Shown: positions 32,270 to 42,950 of the stretch, one piece after another
Position numbering within the stretch: the stretch's first letter is position 1
Layout of the letters: the number at the start of each line of letters is the position of its first letter
Assembly (NCBI GenBank): GCA_963277665.1
Contig: OY728136.1
Span: 1,973,270,576 to 1,973,334,575, forward strand
From: Viscum album
Lineage: Eukaryota > Streptophyta > Magnoliopsida > Santalales > Viscaceae
Length of the DNA stretch: 64,000 nt
Direction: 5' to 3'
Notes under the pieces: generated by a model
What the model was told of the DNA's origin: nothing
Databases searched by the model: none
What the model saw: only the letters and a program-made list of their open reading frames with translations
Made by a program: the position numbers and the translations under genes

Positions 32270-34475
32270 CTTCTCCTTCGACATCAACGTCATTACTATG
32301 AATTTGAGCTTCTTGAGTTATTTGTGATCCTCCTCTACATGTTTGAGATGTTGATCCTGGTATTTTGTTTTCTTCTGTAAGGATTTTATTTTTTCTTCCT
32401 GAGCCTTAAAAGATTATTCCTACCCCTTTAGAACTTCTTCTTGTATAGAAAATTTTTCATCAAGTTTGATTCTAAGATCTCTTTCCCTCTTCCAACTATG
32501 AGAACTGAATATAACATACCATTCAGGAATTTCACTTCTTGTATCTGAAAATTTTGTTCCAGAGTTAGCTTTTCCTCAAAACTATTTGTGAGATCCTTGA
32601 TTTTCACATTTTCAGTGCGAAATGCATCCTTGACAGTTTCTTAGAAGTCATCATGTATTCTCATGTCTTCTATAGTTTTCTTTGACCATCTGGTCATTTT
32701 CTTGCAAGATAATTTTTGGGATTTATAGTTTATGAAAAAGTTTATGAAATAGGCCTCAAGTTTTATGCACTTCTCCATCACCATGGATACTGAATCTGAT
32801 TTCTGATTTAAGGAATTTTGAAGCATCTATTATCTCAAGTCTATACTAGTAAAAATTGGTATAGTCCCAACAATCATCTTTAAAGACTATAATACAAAAT
32901 CATATCCAAGGGAGGATGATTCTGAATCATATATTTTTCTAGGTGAGGTTTCTTTTTCTAACTCAGCAGCTTTCCTCATTAACGAACCGCCAACATCATT
33001 CTTCAGTACCACAACCTTGGTAGGTGTATCCACTACTACAAGTTTTCCCTTATTAACCTTCGGAATGAATTCCTCTTGATCAGGATATTCATTTTCACAA
33101 TCATATAGCTAAATGATTTTGTCTTCATCAAAATATTCCTTTTTTGCTCGTACCTCAGTATCCTCTAGGTGAATAAAATCTTTATTGATGCTTTCTTCTC
33201 CAGATTGTTTGTTTACGTCGTCTTCGACCTTCTCTTCATCCTTCCCAGTAGTAGCAAGCTTTGATGATTCATATTGAGAGGTATGGAATGATAATTTCTT
33301 AGAAGGGATTTCATTCTCATGAAAATCCTCAACTAGATTTATCAGATCTTCGGTATCACGACTCCCTTATTCTTCTTCCACTACTTTTTCATGGACTTTT
33401 TCTGAATTTAAATACTTCTTTCCCGAAGTCTCTAGTAGTGATTCTATCAAGATAGATTCTGGTACCGGAATATTCTAGGATACTTTTTCAGAAACCTTTA
33501 GAAGGGATTTCACTATTTTATCCTCAGACAACTATATCTTTTTCTTCTCCTTCTCTTGCTTTTCAAACTCTTCAGATTCCTTTTCATTCAAAGATTTTGC
33601 TTTAGTAGGGTCCAAGCCAACCTTAGGCTCCCATTCTTTCTGAATTCTCTTATATTCTCTCTATTCTTCCACAACCTCATCAAGATAGGATTTTTGATTC
33701 TTTGGATTCGGTGGTGAAGATCAGGTTTCCTAATCCATTGGGGTATTTTCCTTCTCTTCCACATCCTTCAACTTTCTCTTCATTCCACCTTTTTAGAGGT
33801 CTCAGCCACCTCTTGTTTCTCCAAAATAGCTTCAACTTTATTTTCATGAAAGTCATATAATTCTTCAGATTCTATAGAAAATCAAACTTTCATTCTTCTA
33901 AATGTTTCATCACTTAACAACATAACATTTCAATTTCATGACTTAGATCTGTAAGGAATTTTGAAGGATTATAGACACCGAACAATCATCTTTGAAAGAA
34001 TGGATAGATATATAATAATCTAGGCCTTCATATTTCTATTCTTTATGTTCTCAGCTGTAACAAAGATATAATTAACCAATTTTATCTTCCTTAGGTTAAC
34101 TATGAAATCCAGAATGTATATATCACTTTTCATCAAAGTATCATTTTCTCCTTTTCTCGGTATGATGAATCCATGAACCCACAATTCAAGAATCCAATAA
34201 TTTGTTGTCAGGTGAAAAAATTTTGGAGTCTTTACTTCTGAGATACCAAGGTAATCCATGGACTTCACCTTATAAAAACTTCTTTGAACATCAGGAAACT
34301 TATGAGAACAAAACTCAGCTTTCCCTTTATAAAAAATACCAACCATGCTTACAGCCTTATTGTAAGAAAGAGAATATGTCTTTCCATAACACTTGAACGA
34401 AAAATTACTCCACCCTTCTTCCTGGAAAAAAATTACTGACTCATATAATTCTATTAACAAATCTAGATATACCAA
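32270..34475 (-). pseudogene. Extra ORF region downstream of pol (Sirevirus env-like position)
   Basis: Read on the minus strand this 2.2 kb encodes a long acidic, Lys/Glu-rich protein interrupted by a few stops and frame changes. The N-terminal part (34475-34020) is open. The middle (about 33400-32900) reads KDEEKVEDDVNKQSGEESIN and RKAAELEKETS-like text, and the end (about 32640-32450) is heptad-like, EEKLTLEQNFQIQEV. A third ORF after pol with coiled-coil potential is known for SIRE1-type elements, where it is called env-like. I see no convincing signal peptide or fusion motif, so membrane function is not supported. Confidence 0.55.
34020..34475 (-). CDS. Open N-terminal part of the post-pol ORF
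   Basis: These 151 codons form the longest open stretch outside the chromovirus. The text (WSNFSFKCYGKTYSLSYNKA, ELWVHGFIIPRKGENDTLM, KIKLVNYIFVTAENIK) is globular with conserved-looking aromatic residues and is not a shadow of a sense gene. I do not recognise a named domain. Its position between RNase H and the 3' LTR suits the extra ORF of Sireviruses. The plus-strand ORF at 34202-34396 is its antisense shadow. Confidence 0.5.
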   Translation of the reverse strand: MVYLDLLIELYESVIFFQEEGWSNFSFKCYGKTYSLSYNKAVSMVGIFYKGKAEFCSHKFPDVQRSFYKVKSMDYLGISEVKTPKFFHLTTNYWILELWVHGFIIPRKGENDTLMKSDIYILDFIVNLRKIKLVNYIFVTAENIKNRNMKA

Positions 34476-35079
34476 ATCTTAAGCTTTCGGTTTTTAAAGG
34501 AAAACAATTTCCCACCTATTAAGCTTTATATTAATAGAGATAATATAATCATACATTGCAAAAAACATTGGATCAACTAACCTCTCATTGTATATATAGC
34601 ATTCAGAGATTGATTTTACAGTTGACTTATCATTCTAAGAGGATACTTCAGCACTCATTCGGAAGTAAGAAGGATCTGAGACGTTCGGAACAAGATTTTG
34701 TTGGAGGGCAGAGCTTCCACACGCAATGGCTTGAGTTTCGATGTGGGACAACCATCGGGGGGTCCTTTATATAAGAAATTGAGGGGATAGTTCAACTTAT
34801 ATACTTAATACAATGGTTAGAAATACATCTAATCAGATCTGATGGTTGAGATGATATCCAGAAATAAATTTTGATAGAATACAATCTTTTGAGTAATTTT
34901 TAAGGAAAACGTTCGGATCTAAGAAAAATTGAATATGAAAATTTAAAAATAGTTGAAAATACCAACAATTAAAATATTATTTCAAAAATTTACGAAAGGA
35001 AACATAGTTTTGGATTGCTAGGAAGATTATTAGTATTGAGGAAAATTCTTCTTGAAGAACATTAGATTCCGAAAAGTTT

Positions 35080-35289
35080 GATTATGAAACTTTTCAATAT
35101 GAAAATCACCATTACAAAAATTTTAAGTACCAAAATATTCATTATGAAAAGTTTAAGTATGAAAATATTCATTATGAATATTTTATGTATGTAAACCTTC
35201 ATTACAAAAATCTTAAGTATGGAATTCTTCATTATGAAAATTTTATGTTCCAAAATTTTCATTATGAAAATTTTAAGTATGAAAATCAT
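35080..35289. repeat. 30-bp minisatellite, seven units, open on both strands
   Basis: Units begin at 35080 and repeat every 30 bp to about 35289. On the plus strand each encodes a variant of HYENFKYENI; on the minus strand (open 35062-35355) each gives a hydrophobic decapeptide of the type FILKIFIMKI. It lies between the RNase H end and the post-pol ORF. A 30-bp period keeps both frames open, and expression is not supported. Confidence 0.85.
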
Positions 35290-35517
35290 CATTACAAAAA
35301 AATTTAGTATGAAAATAAAATTTATAATATGACTATGAAAAAATTTACTGTACAAAAAGAAAAATTTTGACTACCAAAATATTTATTACGAACAAAAAAA
35401 TTGATTACCTAATAAGAAAATTTACTCTCACTATGAAAAAGATATTTTTAGTGTAATGAGATAGGTTTCAACAAGAATATAACATGGAAGATTACCTTAC
35501 AGAGTCATTACTATCTT

Positions 35518-35721
35518 CTATTTAATGTATTCTAATCTATTAGAGGGTAAAGATTTTGTGAAAATATCATTATGTTGATCTTGTGTTCCGATAAACTGAT
35601 GACTGATATCTCCTTTTTGTGCGTGATCCCTAAGAAAGTGATGCCAAATATCTATGTGTGTTGTAAAAGAGTGTTGTGCAAGGTTTTTACTTAAGGAAAT
35701 GGCACCATTATTATCACACAA
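35518..35721 (-). CDS. pol: RNase H C-terminal fragment
   Basis: CDNNGAISLSKNLAQHSFTT, HIDIWHHFLRDHAQKGDISH and DIFTKSLPSNR match the end of copia RNase H closely. Its stop is the natural end of pol. Confidence 0.85.
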   Translation of the reverse strand: MCDNNGAISLSKNLAQHSFTTHIDIWHHFLRDHAQKGDISHQFIGTQDQHNDIFTKSLPSNRLEYIK

Positions 35722-36027
35722 AATTTATGTTTTGGTAAAACTCACACCATAGTCTGTGAGTGTGTGTTACATCCACAACACTTGAGCACATCAAATTACA
35801 GCTGCTACATATTCAGCTTCAGTAGTGGAAAGTGCTACTGAGTGTTGCTTTTGGCATGACCAAGAAACTAATGAATCTTTTAAGAAATCACAAGTTTCAG
35901 ATGTACTTTTTCTATCCATTCTGCATCCACCAAAATCATCATCCAAAACTTTTTAATACAAAATCATTTGTAGAAGTGTAAAATAGTTTAAGATATGTGG
36001 TTCCATTTAGGTAGTGAAAAATCCTTT

Positions 36028-36447
36028 TCACTGCCATGAAAAGATATTTTTAGGATTCAATTGATATCTGTCACATAAGCATACTGAAAAAATTAAATCA
36101 ATATGACTAGCTATCAAGTAATGTAGACTTCGTAACATACCTTTAAAATATGTTTGATCTACTGGTTTCCTAGCTTCATTATGATCAAGTGAATTTGAGG
36201 GGCCAATGGGAGTACTTATACTGTTAGTGGTGTCATATCCATACTTTTTATGTAGATATTTAATATACTTATGTTGGGATATATAGATTCCTTCTGGTTT
36301 TTTAGAAATTTGAAAACTAAGGTAAAATGTTAACTCACCCATCATACTCATTTCAAACTCAAATTTCATTAGATCTGGAGAGGAATCGGTTAAAAATTGA
36401 TGTGTTGAACCAAATATAATGTCATAAACATAAATCTGAACAATCAA
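36028..36447 (-). CDS. pol: Reverse transcriptase fragment (YVYD)
   Basis: QIYVYDIIFGSTH corresponds to the copia active site YVDDIIFGST, with the first catalytic Asp changed to Tyr. MSMMGELTFYLSFQISKKPE and GIYISQHKYIKYLHKKYGYD continue the palm/thumb, and DQTYFKGMLRSLHYLIASHI leads to RNase H. Upstream RT (36450-37000) is broken by stops. Confidence 0.85.
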   Translation of the reverse strand: MIVQIYVYDIIFGSTHQFLTDSSPDLMKFEFEMSMMGELTFYLSFQISKKPEGIYISQHKYIKYLHKKYGYDTTNSISTPIGPSNSLDHNEARKPVDQTYFKGMLRSLHYLIASHIDLIFSVCLCDRYQLNPKNIFSWQ

Positions 36448-37232
36448 AACATTTTTCTTATCTTTCTTTATAAAAAGGGTTGGATTATCATTTCTTTTAA
36501 CATAATTATTTTGAATAAAAAATTTTGTAAGTCAATCATAACAATCTAGAGGTGCTTTCTTAATTATATAAAATGTTTTGGTATGTTTGTAAACATGTTC
36601 AGCGTGTTTTTAATCTTAAAAACTATGAGTTTGATAAAAAAACAACCTCTTCAACAAAACCATTAAGTAAAACACATTTAACATCCATTTGAAAATGTTT
36701 GAAATTGAAGAATGATGCGAAGGAAAGTAGAATACGAATAGATTCATGTGTAGCTACTGAAGCATAGGTTTCTTCATTTTCTATTCCTTCTAGTTGATTT
36801 TATCCTTTAGAAAAAAAAAATATATCTATTTATTACTATGATTTCATTTTCATCACATTTATTTCTGAAGACCCGGTTTACTTCAATAATAGATGTTTCC
36901 TTAGGTCTTTTAACAAAGGTCCAGACTTTATTCCTTTCAAATTCATTTAGCTCATTTTGCATATCTTTTTTCCAATCATCATGACCTAAAGCTTCATCAT
37001 TTCTTTTTGGTTCTAATTGGGAAATTAATTCTTGATGTTCAACATCGTTTCATAAAAAAATTCTAGTTCTTACAGGTTGGTTTACATCACCAATGATACC
37101 ATCACTAGGATGATTCTTTAGAAAAAAAATTTGGGTTTTATAAAACCTTTTCACCGACATTGCGTAAGAAGTATTATGGGGTAAATTCTTTATAATTATT
37201 TTCTTGAACATTTTCATTATCAGAAGGATATT

Positions 37233-37622
37233 CTAACAAAGGCTGATAATCATTTTTTGAAAACACATATGAAGATATAGGTTGAGGTTGTCTAAAAAAG
37301 GATCAATTTCAACAAATTTTCCATGTACGATTTCTTCAATAGTACAAGTATTTTTATTTAAACATTTATATGCCTTAGAAGTTGTGGAGTAGCCTAAGAA
37401 AATTCCTTCATCATATTTTGGTGCGAATTTGTGTAGATTAACTTTAGTATTCAGAATGAATACCTTGAAACGAAAAATCTTGAAGTATGAAAGTCTATAT
37501 TTTCTACTATTCCTTAACTCATAATGAGTTTTATTAAGAAAAGGTCTAATAAAAACAAGATTTTTAGTATAAAAAGAAGTACATACAGCTTCAGCCAAAA
37601 GTTTTTGATACTGAATATTCAC
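37233..37622 (-). CDS. pol: Integrase C-terminal fragment
   Basis: AEAVCTSFYTKN, KTHYELRNSRK and KYDEGIFLGYSTTSKAYKCL are the copia integrase C-terminal blocks (AVxTAxYxxNR, TPYELWxGRKP, DxGIFLGYSxxSKAYRVxN). It leads into the variable linker before RT. Confidence 0.85.
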   Translation of the reverse strand: MNIQYQKLLAEAVCTSFYTKNLVFIRPFLNKTHYELRNSRKYRLSYFKIFRFKVFILNTKVNLHKFAPKYDEGIFLGYSTTSKAYKCLNKNTCTIEEIVHGKFVEIDPFLDNLNLYLHMCFQKMIISLC

Positions 37623-37659
37623 TCAACTTGGTTCTTGTTATCTCTTGAATAATTCTATT

Positions 37660-37863
37660 TCATCTCTCAACAACACCATTTTTTTTAGGTGTTCTGGGTG
37701 CTGAGAAGTTATGAGTAATGCCTTTTCTACTAAAAAAAGTTTCAAAATGAGAATTTATAAATTCACCTCCATGATCACTATGAATATTTATCAAAGGATG
37801 GTTTTTATCATTTTTAACATGGGATCTAAAAATTTGGAAATATGAAAAAGCGTCAGATTTCAT
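37660..37863 (-). CDS. pol: Integrase core fragment
   Basis: These 67 codons contain INIHSDHGGEFINSHFETFF (second catalytic Asp) and HNFSAPRTPKKNGVVER with the catalytic Glu intact. This is typical copia integrase. The first Asp region lies upstream in another frame (37905-38096). Confidence 0.85.
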   Translation of the reverse strand: MKSDAFSYFQIFRSHVKNDKNHPLINIHSDHGGEFINSHFETFFSRKGITHNFSAPRTPKKNGVVER

Positions 37864-38106
37864 TGCTAGAAAATAGTCCCAGGTAAACCTAGTGTAATCA
37901 TCAACTAAGAAAAATACCTAATATTTGCCTCTAATGCTTCCAGTTTGTGTTGGACCAAAAATATCCATATGCACCAACTGTAATGGATAAATGGTTGAGA
38001 CTTCACCAACTGATTTAAAACTGGATATATGTTCCTTTCCATATTGACAAGGATCACAAACTTTTGAAGAATCAAATCTATGCTCTGGTATATCATTAAC
38101 TAGTCT

Positions 38107-38325
38107 TTATTTAGAGAGTTTGAATAGGTTCCTAAGGTTACATGGTCCTAACCTTATATTCCACAACCAAGAATGATCTTCCATTGCACTAAGACAATGT
38201 AGGACTTGGATCTTAAGATCTTCTAGGATTAGTGTGTATATATTCTCTTTCCTATTGGCATAAAGAATAAACTCTTCCGTGGAATTGTGTTCTAAGCACT
38301 TGTTATTTCTAAAATTCAAAATCAA
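38107..38325 (-). pseudogene. pol: Protease-integrase linker and pre-integrase domain
   Basis: NIYTLILEDLKIQVLHCLSA followed by SWLWNIRLGPCNLRNLFKLS corresponds to the copia pre-integrase block (x-W-HRRLGHxNxxxLxKL). The His of LGH is now Pro. The protease region upstream (38326-38680) is too degraded to place a DSG. Confidence 0.6.
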
Positions 38326-39559
38326 ACCACATCACATAATTAACTAATTCTAATGTGGTTGTTCCTAAGACACTTAACAAATAAAAATTTGAAATCAATG
38401 TTCTTCCAAGAAGAACAATGTTACCTATACCAAAAATTTCTCCCTTAGAATTATCTCCGAAAGTAACTTTTCCTCCTTTCATCTTGGTAATCTTTTCAAT
38501 GATTTTTTTTAATAGTCATGTGCTGGGAACATCAATTATCCATGTACCATGTATTTATACTGATATTATCCTTATTTTCATGAAAATAAGAGTGTTAGTC
38601 TTTCATAACCCAAGCTTTATTGGATACGAAAACATCAGAAAGAAAAATTTTAGGTATCCCCATTTTCTTTAGAAAATATGCTTTATGAAAACCTAACGAC
38701 TGAGTATTGGTTATGTAACAATTTTCCCCAATTCCCACCACACTTACACTTAGTGAAAAATGGGGCACTTTGAGAAATGAAATAATTGTTACTAAAAATC
38801 AGTTCTGAACAAGAATAACGAAATCCAGAATTATTCCTTAGAGGTCGAATTTTAGAATACATATTATCAAAGTTTTCCTTCTCTAAGGTAACGATTGACA
38901 AGAACTTCATCCAGGAAAATATTTTAGACATTAGTCTAATAAATATGATCTTATCTTCAAAAACATCAGTTTTATCTCTAGAGTTAGGTTTGAAAACATT
39001 TTTCATAGAAATTACTTTATCGAGATCCTTAGAAAGTTTCTCCTTCATAGAATGAACTTCCTCAAGGTTTTTTAGAACTACATTAAAAATCAATGGATTT
39101 ATTATCATGAAATTTAGAAAGATCTAATATTTCTTTAGAAATAATAGAAATCCTATAATTTTCATTATCAATATTTTTCTTCACTTTAGAATTTTCATTC
39201 TCAAGGATCTTAGCAAACCTAGAAAATTTTTCATAGGTAGGTAAAGTATTATCTTCATCAGAAGAAGATTATTCATCCTAGGATTCATAATATTTATTAT
39301 TAATAGAATTAGAATTCAAGGATACATTGGTGATGGATTCAGCATTGTGTACCTTTTCCATTAAACAATGATTTTTAAAATGTATTCTGGCTATTAGACC
39401 AAGATTCTTCTGTTAAGAATATTTGTAATCTCAGGATTCTTCTGAAGAGTCTCCACCACTAGAACTCTAATTTTTATTATCTTGAAAAAATTCCTTAGCT
39501 TTAGATTTTTATTACATATTTCTATTTATCTCATAATTATTTTCTTTTCTATGTTTTCT

Positions 39560-39618
39560 CTTAAGCATAGGAAAATATGACCTTATATGTCCAACTCTTT
39601 TGCATTCATAATAAGTGA
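39560..39618 (-). pseudogene. gag: Zinc knuckle with two lost Cys
   Basis: VTYYECKRVGHIRSYFPMLK matches the Sirevirus-type CxECxxxGHIRxxCP knuckle, but the first Cys is Tyr and the last is Phe. Nucleic-acid binding by this knuckle is expected to be lost. Confidence 0.65.
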
Positions 39619-39780
39619 CTTCAGAGTCTTTTTTATCCTTTCTTTTTTTCCCATGTATCTATACTGAAAGTATTTCTTCCCAACTATCTTATCCATCATT
39701 CGATTAAGATTAGATAGTTCATTCTTATAATGTTCACTTTCACTTGATTCAGATAAAACTGTAACCTTATTAGACATAGA

Positions 39781-40500
39781 TCATGTAACTCTCTTAGGAG
39801 AATTGGCTTTCATATGATTTGACATAGTTATAAAAGAAACACTTCCATTACCATTCTTCTTATTAACATTATCAGCATCTCTATACATTCTTTTCTCACG
39901 TTGAAGAAGATTTCCAAAATTCTCATCAAGATTGATCTGTGAGACTTTTCTATTCTCATCTATAGCTGTTCTCTTGGATTCCCACTCATTAGCCATGATG
40001 TCTATACTCTTCTCTAAAGGTGCCTTGTCATCCAAACCTTTTGCAGCCAGGGATTGTAAGCTACTGATAATAGTCATAAATATCTGGTGTACCTTACATA
40101 TAGGTTCTCTATATGGAATTGAAAAACCATGGTACTCATCTCTAAGCATATCTCTTCACTTTTCAATAACTTTGGAAGTACCAAAATGTGTAACTTCAAG
40201 CTTCTTACAAATACAATTTACGGCTTCACAAGCTGAAATATGGCTATATATATTCTTGTTCATGGAACACAAAAAAGTATTGCATACCTTATAGTTTATT
40301 TTTTATTCTGACTTCTCTTGATTAGTAAAAGTTCTAGCTTCTTTAGCAGGAATATTGTAATCTCCAGTATGTATAACAATGTTTTCCACTCCAGTATTAA
40401 TGAAAGAAGTCTTCATATGATCTCTCCAATATTCATAATAATTTTAATAAAAAATAGTTGGTCCAGTAGGATTATGATCTCCAATTGAACCAGCATTCAT
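39781..40500 (-). pseudogene. gag: Copia Gag (UBN2 type)
   Basis: KINYKVCNTFLCSMNKNIYS then HISACEAVNCICKKLEVTHF and GTSKVIEK are diagnostic UBN2-type Gag text (compare the family's W-x-KLxxTYEGTSxV block). The open part 39781-40149 continues MLRDEYHGFSIPYREPI into IMANEWESKRTAIDENRKVS. Stops interrupt near 40445 and 40305. Role: capsid. Confidence 0.8.
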
Positions 40501-40652
40501 TCCTAAAATATTAAATAAAATCTTTCCACACAAAAATTTCAGTAATAAATGTTTGTAAACAAGGATGAATATATCCTAAGCAAGTAAAATATTGAAAAAT
40601 GAAAAACTTGATCAAGAAAACATATATGTGAATATAAGTATTTCAGAGACAT

Positions 40653-40664
40653 GCTCTGATACCA
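40653..40664 (-). other. Primer-binding site, initiator tRNA-Met (perfect)
   Basis: TGGTATCAGAGC on the minus strand starts two bases after the LTR end at 40667, a 12/12 match to the tRNA-iMet 3' end complement. Confidence 0.95.
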
Positions 40665-41379
40665 ATTATAGGATTAAAATGACACAGATTGTAGTATCTG
40701 AATAATGATGTAGATTCTCAGTATTCAATAGGGGTGAATTGTATACAGTAAAACATTCTTCTGGAACTGTTAAATATGGTAATGTTGAAAAAAGTTAAAC
40801 TAGGTAAATTCACAAAAACGTTTAGTTCAATAATATTTCTTGATTCTGGAAATGTGGTCAGAAAATGAAACATAAGAAAATATTACAATGATAATATTCT
40901 AACTTAAATCATATAGAATTTTACTAATCAGAGTATAAGTATAAGAAAGTATAAGATACATAGACTTTACTCAACATCCAAAATGTTGCAAAAAAATGAA
41001 ACAATACAAGTAACAAGTAGTAAATCTTTTAACCCAATGAGAAGGGCATCGAACAAAATTGGATAAGGGTCCCTTGATTTATAATTTCAAGAAACTCTAT
41101 CTTACCAACACCAGGGTCATCCCTCTATATGAATATCGGAGTTTGGGTTTTTATCCCTACAAGACCTCAAACTTCAAGGTAGTTGGTACCTCTGTCTTCC
41201 TATCCCCAGAAGCCCTCGAATGTACTCATCAACATTCAGAGTCACATGAAGCAATTATGGAGAATATCTTTAGTATACACAAAACATTGAATTATATCTC
41301 TCTAGAAGTCACTTCAGATGCATGTAATCTCTAGACTGATCATCCTCAGTCAAAGTTGTGAGATATTTCAAATGAGCTC

Positions 41380-41389
41380 ATATTTATAG
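41380..41389 (-). promoter_or_regulatory. TATA box of the Sirevirus-like LTR
   Basis: CTATAAATAT on the minus strand, about 785 bp into the LTR, 70 bp downstream of a G-box and about 300 bp downstream of the 22-bp array. Confidence 0.65.
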
Positions 41390-41458
41390 GCACATCTTCA
41401 ACAGTTGTCCCCCTCCTCCAACGACCATATTTTACCCTAAATTTTGGAGGGACCTATA

Positions 41459-41464
41459 CACGTG
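41459..41464. promoter_or_regulatory. G-box/ABRE-like CACGTG (5' LTR)
   Basis: GACACGTGT is retained in both LTRs (other copy at 31066) although flanking bases have diverged. Confidence 0.55.
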
Positions 41465-41667
41465 TCGCTCAAACAATGGTTAGTTAGTAACTGAATTCAT
41501 GAAATTGTTTTATAACTAAAACAAGAGAATGCAAAAATATGGTTTTTTAACAAGAAACCATTTTGCGGAATGTAAGGAAAAATAAAAGTTCAGAGTCTAA
41601 AAACGGTGTCTCTAATACATGAATATTCTGATTCTATCTTCAAAAGAATTTGTAGCCTAAATTCTAT

Positions 41668-41826
41668 AAAATATCGATGTTTGAACTCAGAAAGTTCAGA
41701 GTCTGAATTCAGAAAATTCGAAGTCTGAACTCTGAAAGTTCAGAGTATGAATTCTGAGAATTTGGATTCTGAGCTCTAAAAGTTCAAATTCTAAATTCAG
41801 AGAATTCATAACCTGAATTCAGATCA
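41668..41826 (-). promoter_or_regulatory. 22-bp-period array with GAAnnTTC dyads (5' LTR)
   Basis: GAAAGTTC, GAAAATTC and GAAAGTTC at 41690, 41712 and 41734 are exactly 22 bp apart; further units are degenerate. The array lies upstream of the TATA in U3, the usual enhancer place. Confidence 0.6.
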
Positions 41827-42177
41827 TAAACACTAAATTCTCCATGTCTTAGTATTTATAAGATTCTGATGTTTTAGATACAAAACTGGATTTTATGCTT
41901 AGAAATAATATGATTTTGGTTTAGAGAAATTATTCCATGAATAATGAAAACAATGTAGGGATAAATTTTCTTAGGAAGGAAAATTTACCTTTTGAAATAA
42001 AAACTAGGTAAGGATAAAATTTTCATGAGGAAAGAAAATTTCCATAAGGAAGGAAAATTTTCCTAATCTAGATAAAACATAGGAGAAAAAAAATTTCCTT
42101 AATATAGAGTGTTTGTGATTTTCAAAATAAGAAGGAATGGTAAAATCATAAGGAATCCTTATTGACTCAATGATGTT

Positions 42178-42555
42178 TACCCTTACTCAGCATCTTATCT
42201 CTCCCATATTATGTTTTTTTCACTCTATTTTTTTAACAACTTTGTTGAACATTAAATTTTTAGATGGTATTTCATATGTATGATGAAGATGTATTAATGT
42301 GACATATAAAATATGGTTTTATCAGTAGAAATTCCCATTTAATGTAATGTGAATGGTTTAAGTAGACGTTTTTCCAAATTCACTAAAACAATAAACCTAA
42401 AAAATAATGTTCATATATAAGTGATCCATTTTTTCATTTGGATGTTTTTGAAGTTTAGATGAATAATTTAGTTCACAATTATTGCACCATATCCAAAAAT
42501 GTAATGTTATGGATTTCATCACAGGATTTGGGATTGTTGACTCCAGGTTGTTATA
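42178..42555 (+). repeat. LTR-like unit A, distal part
   Basis: It matches 48190-48550 of unit B, including the terminal GGTTGTTATA, directly after the ATGTT duplication. Joined with 25950-30268 it completes one unit, which shows that the copia element is an insertion. Confidence 0.75.
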
Positions 42556-42759
42556 GTTTTTCTTAAATGGGGTATAGTTACCTTCGTAGATTAATATATA
42601 TTTTTTTCAAGGTAATATTTAGAATTATGGATACCATTATAAGAATATAATAGAATTTTTTATCATAAGTTCTAATTTTTAAGTCACCCCACCTGTGGTT
42701 TCTAAGTTGTAATAATTTTTTAGGTTGTTAATGAAGTTATCAGAGTCATTTTTATGGGT

Positions 42760-42950
42760 TAAGGTATTTGTAACCCCTATAGACAACCTTAATTATTTGT
42801 CGGTATGATTTATTATCAGTATTTGAGAAAAAACAGATATACTAAATTTTGGGTGAGAACCCTTCGCATTTAGTAAATTCAAGGGTCTTGAACCAACAAC
42901 CAAAGGGTGACAAGGGAGAAACACCTACCACTAGCCTACAAGTTTTCCTA
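42760..42950 (-). repeat. tRNA-derived SINE-like segment
   Basis: On the minus strand TAGGCTAGTGGTAGG (about 42926-42940) resembles a pol III A box and GGTTCAAGACC (42884-42894) a B box, about 30 bp apart as in tRNAs. The arrangement is that of a tRNA-related SINE head. Target duplications and a tail are not clear. Confidence 0.4.

Larger units (their letters stand above)
35518..40500 (-). pseudogene. gag-pol: Sirevirus-like gag-pol, decayed
   Basis: Gag starts at the ATG at 40500 (MNAGSIGDHNPTGPTIFY) 153 bp from the primer site, and RNase H ends at 35518. Between them all copia domains appear in order but are broken by stops and frameshifts. Open fragments are listed separately. Confidence 0.88.
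30269..42172 (-). mobile_element. Sirevirus-like Ty1/copia retrotransposon (element 1-copia), 11.9 kb
   Basis: LTRs at 30269-31788 and 40667-42172 flank, in minus-strand order, a perfect tRNA-Met primer site, UBN2 Gag, zinc knuckle, pre-integrase, integrase, RT, RNase H, a roughly 3.7 kb region with a further decayed ORF, and a polypurine tract. The 5-bp sequence ATGTT is duplicated exactly at 30264-30268 and 42173-42177. The long LTRs, the extra ORF after pol and the total size fit the Sirevirus (SIRE/Maximus) type; the lineage call is inference. It sits inside LTR-like unit A. Confidence 0.93.
40667..42172 (-). repeat. 5' LTR of the Sirevirus-like element
   Basis: It aligns with 30269-31788. 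Terminal dinucleotides have decayed (TA and TG in place of TG and CA on the plus strand). TATA, G-box and GAAnnTTC array are all present. The ORF at 41059-41334 lies within it and is chance. Confidence 0.92.

Noticed and set aside
42556..42600. Possible PBS (ATGGGGTATAGTTACC) just after unit A
   Set aside because: Too few matches to TGGTATCAGAGC and offset by about 15 bases from the LTR end; not claimed.
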